Shown: positions 59,789 through 64,000 of the stretch, piece after piece | How positions within the stretch are numbered: the stretch's first letter is position 1 | Layout of the letters: each line of letters opens with the position of its first letter | Assembly (NCBI RefSeq): GCF_900109515.1 | Contig: NZ_FOBD01000003.1 | Location: forward strand, 372,001 to 436,000 | Length of the DNA stretch: 64,000 nt | Source: Paenibacillus sp. OK003 | GTDB taxonomy: Bacteria > Bacillota > Bacilli > Paenibacillales > Paenibacillaceae | Direction of reading: 5' to 3' | Notes under the pieces: model-generated | Databases searched by the model: none | Told to the model about the DNA's origin: nothing | Seen by the model: the letters and a program-made list of their open reading frames with translations, nothing else | Translations under genes and position numbers: made by a program

Positions 59789-60937
59789 CTATGCTAATTG
59801 AGTAATAACTATATGTGCCGATACAGGTCTTGTTCCGCCTGCAAGAGGAGTCATGGTTAGTGCCGTTGATTCTCCAGCTGGATTTCGCACAGTCAATATG
59901 GAGTTAATGACTGTTGTTTGCACGATTGCCATCCCAGGAATTTGCGTTGTACCTGTTGCCCGACCGATTACGGTATAGGCGAGATCAGCGCCATTGAGTG
60001 TCAAGATAAGTTGCCCAGCCTCGTTCATACTTCCTTGAAACAATACAAGATAAGAGCCTATTGCTGCTAGATTAAATGAGCTAGGTCCGGTTCGAGTAAT
60101 TGTCGTTCCACTCGTAGGGCCATCTTCCGGAAAATTGACATCTGCGCCTGGAGCAACTGTTGCCGGATTATCAGGAGGCATCAGCGCAAAGAAATCAGCA
60201 AATCCCAGAACGCCTCCGGCTGCACCTGTAGCTCCAGTAACTCCCGTTACTCCGGTGACGCCTGTTGGACCAACAACACCTGTTGCACCCGTCACCCCAG
60301 TGGCACCCGTTGAGCCTGCCACTCCTGCAATACCCGTGGCTCCCGTGGCTCCGGCTGGACCTGCTACACCAGCTGCACCTGTCACTCCGGTAGGCCCCAC
60401 TGGACCTGCCACTCCTGCAGCACCCGTAGCTCCCGTAGCTCCGGTGGCTCCTGCTGAACCTGCAGCACCAGCTGCGCCCGTGGCCCCAGTCGCACCGGGA
60501 AAGCCTTGCGGTCCAATAGCGCCAGCTGGGCCCGGCACACCCTGCGGTCCTTGTGGACCTACAAGTCCTTGTTCCCCAGGAATACCCTGCACGCCCATCG
60601 GTCCAGCTGGCCCAGCCAGCCCCTGTGGACCCATGGCTCCCGCTGGGCCAGGTTGACCTTGAGGTCCTTGTGGACCTGGAGGGCCTCCGGCTGGACCCTG
60701 AGCTCCGGGTGGTCCTTGCACCCCTTGCGGGCCTTGAATTCCCTGTGCGCCCTGAGTACCTTGTGGTCCAGTTGGACCCGTAACCGTAGGCGTAATAATA
60801 TTCACTTTAGGCGGCGGACATTTTACCTGAACTAATTTTTTAGTCACCTTCACTTTGCAATTTTTTCTTTTGGATTTGCAGGGATATACCGTTACCTTTT
60901 TTCTCCTAGATCGCTTCTTCTCTTCTGAACTGCTCAT
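59789..60937 (-). CDS. Collagen-like (Gly-X-Y) repeat protein, BclA-like
   Basis: A 382-residue protein. Residues 1-52 are strongly basic with four Cys (CKSKRKNC and later VKCPPP). Residues about 54-247 are Gly-X-Y triplets, first Gln/Pro-rich (GPQGPQG), then Thr/Ala-rich (GATGATGAAG), the latter being possible O-glycosylation sites as in BclA. The C-terminal ~135 residues form a compact beta domain like the BclA trimerisation head ([20 protein letters not shown]). The basic Cys-rich N-terminus differs from the B. anthracis BclA targeting motif. It has no classical signal peptide, as is normal for spore-surface proteins. Likely located on the spore surface. Confidence 0.88.
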   Translation of the reverse strand: MSSSEEKKRSRRKKVTVYPCKSKRKNCKVKVTKKLVQVKCPPPKVNIITPTVTGPTGPQGTQGAQGIQGPQGVQGPPGAQGPAGGPPGPQGPQGQPGPAGAMGPQGLAGPAGPMGVQGIPGEQGLVGPQGPQGVPGPAGAIGPQGFPGATGATGAAGAAGSAGATGATGATGAAGVAGPVGPTGVTGAAGVAGPAGATGATGIAGVAGSTGATGVTGATGVVGPTGVTGVTGVTGATGAAGGVLGFADFFALMPPDNPATVAPGADVNFPEDGPTSGTTITRTGPSSFNLAAIGSYLVLFQGSMNEAGQLILTLNGADLAYTVIGRATGTTQIPGMAIVQTTVINSILTVRNPAGESTALTMTPLAGGTRPVSAHIVITQLA

Positions 60938-60987
60938 CGTGTGGACACCTCCCTATAGACATAGTTTAACGTACGTATGGGGTTAGT

Positions 60988-61215
60988 TTAGTGTATGGAC
61001 GAAAAACCATATTCAACTAAACTACAACCTATATTTAGGAAAAAGAGGCTATTAACATCGTAGATTAGCCCGATTATAATGATTAAAATTAAAAAAAAGG
61101 CTCTGATCGTGATAGTATATAGTTTTGATTTATTATGTTTTGACCAATTATGTATCTTTCTCTTATAGATTTCTTTTGTGATTTTGATTCCATAACCAAG
61201 AGTCAATCCGCACAA
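60988..61215 (-). CDS. Doubtful small AT-rich membrane-protein frame
   Basis: This 75-codon frame starts at a TTG that lies inside the T-run of the preceding terminator, and it has no ribosome binding site. The peptide has one strong hydrophobic stretch (TIRAFFLILIIIIGLIYDV) after a basic segment. Base composition is much more AT-rich than its neighbours. It may be the broken 3' end of a membrane-protein gene or chance. I do not recognise a family. Confidence 0.3.
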   Translation of the reverse strand: MCGLTLGYGIKITKEIYKRKIHNWSKHNKSKLYTITIRAFFLILIIIIGLIYDVNSLFFLNIGCSLVEYGFSSIH

Positions 61216-61219
61216 AAAA

Positions 61220-61245
61220 GAAACATCCCCGCTTGGAGATGTTTC
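61220..61245 (-). terminator. Terminator after small Cys-containing protein gene
   Basis: GAAACATC and GATGTTTC arms (with CC/GG inside) around CGCTTG, followed on the minus strand by TTTTTTG. It is 50 bp after the stop at 61296. Confidence 0.85.
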
Positions 61246-61295
61246 CTAACAATCGGACTGTCATATTCAGAACACTTAATATTCTTCCTATGAGT

Positions 61296-61511
61296 CTAAG
61301 CGTACATCAGATCCATGAACCCTCGGGTTACTTCTCCACCATTCGTCTGCTCCTGTTCATCTGCCTGTGCGTATTTCGCCATGCAGGCTTTAACTTCTTC
61401 CTCGGTGGTACAACGGTTGGCATCATCACATGTGTAGCATAATTGGAGCATATATCTGGTTAACTCGTCCGCCTGCGTGAATTGAGCTTGTTCATTCGTT
61501 CTCATGTTCAT
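61296..61511 (-). CDS. Small Cys-containing protein of unknown function
   Basis: A 71-residue protein starting MNMRTNEQAQFTQADELTRY. It has four Cys in a compact segment: CYTC, then RC, then KAC. The charged, helical remainder (TTEEEVKACMAKYAQADEQE) has no membrane segment. GGGAGTG lies just before ATG 61511. It has its own terminator, so it is probably a real gene. The Cys spacing (CxxC-x6-C-x9-C) could bind a metal, but no family is recognised. Confidence 0.7.
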   Translation of the reverse strand: MNMRTNEQAQFTQADELTRYMLQLCYTCDDANRCTTEEEVKACMAKYAQADEQEQTNGGEVTRGFMDLMYA

Positions 61512-61640
61512 CACTCCCATCTCTTCTTGAATTCAATATAACATCATTTGAAGGGATTTATTGTGATTTAATTCACAAAGTGATTAAAATGAAAAGAAAC
61601 CCGCAGGTTCCTCCTCTAAAGACGTTTTATGCTAACGCAA

Positions 61641-62918
61641 TTATAGTACTTTCCAACGAACACCGCCGTCTACGGTTTGCAGCAACAGGGATCTTTTGGC
61701 ATCCGTATTTTCGACCAAAATCCAGCCTAGTTTCGAAGAAACCATTTGGAGCTTGACGATCTCAGGGTACTCTTTAAGAATGTTTTCCAATACTTCACTT
61801 GTAGGAAGTGCTTTCCAAGTCTTGCCGGCATCTTTCGTGTAATAAGTCTTGCCTTTCTGCATGACCCAGCCTTCCAAGGGATTTAGAAATGTAGGAGTCA
61901 GACCGCGATTGATTCCGGTTTGTTTACTTAAACTGAACGTTGATAACTGCCAGCTCTCCCCGCCATTGATTGTGAAAAACCCGTTGAATTTGGTGCTTTC
62001 TCCCTGAGAACAGGAGATCGACATCCAGGCCGTTTGAGCTTCCCGTCCAAAAAACTGTGGCGTGCTGATGTTAAAATTACCACATCCATTAAATTTGTTT
62101 CGGTCAAAGAACGACGGTCCCGCCTTCCAATGCTGGCCACCGTCCGCTGTAACGTACAATTTCGGCGTACCAAACTCTAGAGCGGTCAAGAACCCGTGAT
62201 CCGAGTCAGAGAAAGTCATACCAGTGGTATACCCCCGTGTAGGAATCTCCGCAGATGCTGGTTTGCCGTCCTCGTCACTCGAAGACATCTGATCCCAGGT
62301 AATACCGCCATCTTCCGTAAGATACAGTTTCTTGTCTTGCTTGCCAATGGAAGTATCCACTGTTGTCAATATCCAGCCTTTTTCAGGAGAAACAAATGTA
62401 ATGGCCGTCACCTTATCCGTCTTCGACAAAGAGGACAGGCTCCAGCTCGCTCCTCCGTTGTTCGTGCGCAGCACCATCGTATCTGTTCCGCCCATTCCTT
62501 CACGAACAATCCATCCATGTGTACTATCTACAAAATAAATGCTTTGTCCATATTGCGGATTAGCCGGAAACTGTACATTTTCCGAAGGTGAGATGTTGGT
62601 CCAGGTACTTCCCTGATCCTGAGTATAATACAGACGCAGGGCGTTACGCGTAACTCCCCATGCTAATCCGCCATTACCATTAAGCAACTGGAAATCGGTT
62701 AAACGGGTCTGAATTTGATATTTGGCTGTATCCGCAGCTTGTGTACTGTTTGCGGGAGGAACAACAGTTAATGTCTGGCCCATATTCCCGTTATCTTCTT
62801 GCTCCTGCGGCGGTTCTGCCACCGGGGTCTCTCCCGAATCGGTGCAAGCCGCCAGCAGAGCAGCTATACCGATAGACAGCAGTGCTGTCTGCGCGATTTT
62901 AATCCATTGCGAACGCAA
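61641..62918 (-). CDS. Lipoprotein with Ycf48/BNR-like beta-propeller repeats
   Basis: A 425-residue lipoprotein. The start is TTG 62918, 7 nt after GAGAGGTGG, giving MRSQWIKIAQTALLSIGIAA and the lipobox LLAAC (Cys25). A Pro/Gln-rich linker follows, then at least five repeats of the sialidase/Ycf48 type with Gly-x-x-Trp turns (DQGSTWTNI, NGGASWSL, DGGITWDQ, DGGQHWKA, NGGESWQL, DAGKTWKA, DGGVRWKV), each next to an HGWI or KGWIL strand. This predicts a seven-bladed propeller outside the membrane. Function is unknown; Ycf48 acts in photosystem II assembly, which cannot apply here. Confidence 0.85.
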   Translation of the reverse strand: MRSQWIKIAQTALLSIGIAALLAACTDSGETPVAEPPQEQEDNGNMGQTLTVVPPANSTQAADTAKYQIQTRLTDFQLLNGNGGLAWGVTRNALRLYYTQDQGSTWTNISPSENVQFPANPQYGQSIYFVDSTHGWIVREGMGGTDTMVLRTNNGGASWSLSSLSKTDKVTAITFVSPEKGWILTTVDTSIGKQDKKLYLTEDGGITWDQMSSSDEDGKPASAEIPTRGYTTGMTFSDSDHGFLTALEFGTPKLYVTADGGQHWKAGPSFFDRNKFNGCGNFNISTPQFFGREAQTAWMSISCSQGESTKFNGFFTINGGESWQLSTFSLSKQTGINRGLTPTFLNPLEGWVMQKGKTYYTKDAGKTWKALPTSEVLENILKEYPEIVKLQMVSSKLGWILVENTDAKRSLLLQTVDGGVRWKVL

Positions 62919-63226
62919 GTGGTTTCCACCTCTCTCATCCAATAAGCAGGCGCGCATGCCTGTCCATTCTTGTTGTTTTTACGATTCATCTGAATCCACT
63001 TCTCCTATTCTACCACAAACGATGTCGAAAAGGTTCATCTCCACTCTCTGGAAGCAGGCAGCGATGGTTTTGCTGCATCTGTTTCTTCTACTGAACACAA
63101 ACCAAAGGTTTTCGACGATATCTTGCGCAAATAGACATGATATGTGAAAAAGTTTATAGACATGGCTCGCTTTTCGCCCACTTATCCCTTAATATGGATG
63201 GAAGTATACCCCAAAAAGGAGAGGAT

Positions 63227-64000
63227 ATGAAAATGGTAAACAGTGCAGCACTCAAACCAAGTCGTGTCGTTATTGTAGGCATGGGTGCGGTAGGAACAAC
63301 AACGGGATACACGCTGATGTTAAGACAGCGTTCGTCCGAGTTGGTATTTGTGGATGTGAATCATGATAAGGCTACCGGCGAAATGCTGGATATGAACCAC
63401 GGTCTCCCATTTACCGGAGGCGTTAAAGTATGGGCAGGCGATTACTCCGACTGCAAAGACGCAGACATCATTATTATTACTGCGGGCGCTTCCCAAAAAC
63501 CAGGAGAGACTCGCATTGATCTTCTGAAGAAAAATGCAAGCATTTTCAAAGAGATCATTGAACGTATTACTGAGGTTAATTCCCATGGTATTCTTTTGAT
63601 TGCAACGAATCCTGTAGATATTTTGTCCTATACCTCCTGGAAACAAAGCGGTTGGCCCGCTTCTCGCGTGATTGGTTCTGGTACGTTACTGGACAGTGCA
63701 CGTTTCCGTTACCTCATTGGTAAAAACAAAGGAATCGATCCACGCAGCATTCACGCTCATATTATTGGGGAGCATGGCGATTCTGAAGTACCCGTATGGA
63801 GTCTCGCCAACGTTGCAGGAACGAATCTGGAGCTGGATGAAGAAACTCAGCAGGATATCTTCGACCGGACCAAAAATGCAGCTTATGAGATTATTAATGC
63901 CAAAGGTGCCACTTCCTATGCAATTGCGCTCGCTTTGGACCGTATTGTGGCTGCCATTCTGGGCAATGAAGGCTCCGTACTGAACGTTTCCACATTGCTG
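63227..64000 (+). CDS. ldh: L-lactate dehydrogenase, 3' end outside window
   Basis: The first 258 codons are visible, running off the right edge. The NAD-binding loop is VVIVGMGAVGTTTGYTL (residues 14-30), ITAGASQKPGETR is near 84 with the mobile-loop Arg, ATNPVDILSY is near 127, and the active-site His is in IIGEHGDSEVPVW near 182. GEHGDSE and GSGTLLDSARFRYL separate lactate dehydrogenase from malate dehydrogenase. It reduces pyruvate to L-lactate with NADH under oxygen limitation. AAGGAGAGG precedes two possible starts, ATG 63227 and ATG 63233; the second has better spacing. A half Rex-like site is discussed among the rejected items. Confidence 0.93.
   Translation, partial: MKMVNSAALKPSRVVIVGMGAVGTTTGYTLMLRQRSSELVFVDVNHDKATGEMLDMNHGLPFTGGVKVWAGDYSDCKDADIIIITAGASQKPGETRIDLLKKNASIFKEIIERITEVNSHGILLIATNPVDILSYTSWKQSGWPASRVIGSGTLLDSARFRYLIGKNKGIDPRSIHAHIIGEHGDSEVPVWSLANVAGTNLELDEETQQDIFDRTKNAAYEIINAKGATSYAIALALDRIVAAILGNEGSVLNVSTLL

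Noticed and set aside
60135..60656. Plus-strand 173-codon frame rich in Pro-Ala-Val repeats
   Set aside because: It is the exact antisense of the Gly-X-Y repeat region of the collagen-like gene, and the repeat itself keeps the opposite frame open.
63141..63156. Rex operator before ldh
   Set aside because: TGTGAA-AAAG-TTTATA keeps only one half of the Rex consensus; the second half lacks TTCACA.

Overview
The window looks like the chromosome of an endospore-forming Firmicute, most likely Paenibacillus or a close relative. Reasons seen in the sequence: intermediate GC, strong AGGAGG-type ribosome binding sites, frequent TTG and GTG starts, the spore-germination pair cwlJ-gerQ, a BclA-like collagen protein, a spore-photoproduct-lyase-like radical SAM protein, and a Bacillus-type puc purine-degradation set. 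No rRNA, tRNA, CRISPR array or prophage was seen. Species cannot be fixed from the sequence alone.

Layout. 1-3.2 kb: a truncated methyltransferase and a Gfo/Idh/MocA oxidoreductase, divergent from an alkylation-response pair (adaA plus a radical SAM gene overlapping it by 4 nt). 3.2-7.8 kb: a leftward sugar-acid or polyol type cluster of two Gfo/Idh/MocA oxidoreductases, a ThuA-like protein and a LacI regulator. Two copies of a structured repeat with inverted ends flank lacI. 8.2-9.3 kb: glpX. 10.3-27.2 kb: a nearly complete purine catabolic cluster (xanthine dehydrogenase pucE-D-C, cofactor genes pucB-A, a guanine-deaminase-like amidohydrolase, a gamma-glutamyltransferase, pucG, pucF, pucH, pucM, pucL and the regulator pucR), taking guanine or xanthine through urate, allantoin and allantoate towards glyoxylate and ammonia. 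No purine or allantoin transporter lies in the window.

27.4-37.2 kb: a hybrid histidine kinase, fumC, an aldose-1-epimerase-like protein, a metallo-beta-lactamase-fold hydrolase, a small acidic protein and two tandem M29 aminopeptidases. 37.4-42.5 kb: an ECF sigma factor with a membrane-anchored probable anti-sigma partner, a secreted protein, a decayed IS3-family fragment and a divergent SDR/TetR pair with two matching operators. 42.6-48.3 kb: an oligopeptide ABC importer operon. 48.6-53.3 kb: an ArsR-type regulator, a CNNM/CorC-type membrane protein with a minicistron in its leader, and a secreted alkaline phosphatase behind PhoP-box-like repeats.

53.4-64 kb: a sigma factor fused to a DUF1835-type domain, gerQ and cwlJ, a secreted protein made of two copies of an uncharacterised barrel-like domain, an SDR, a DUF2500 protein, the collagen-like protein, small hypothetical genes, a Ycf48-like lipoprotein and the start of L-lactate dehydrogenase. 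The most unusual items are the sigma-DUF1835 fusion, the duplicated glycosidase-like protein whose first copy has Lys where the second has Glu, the structured repeats around lacI, and the gamma-glutamyltransferase built into the purine operon.
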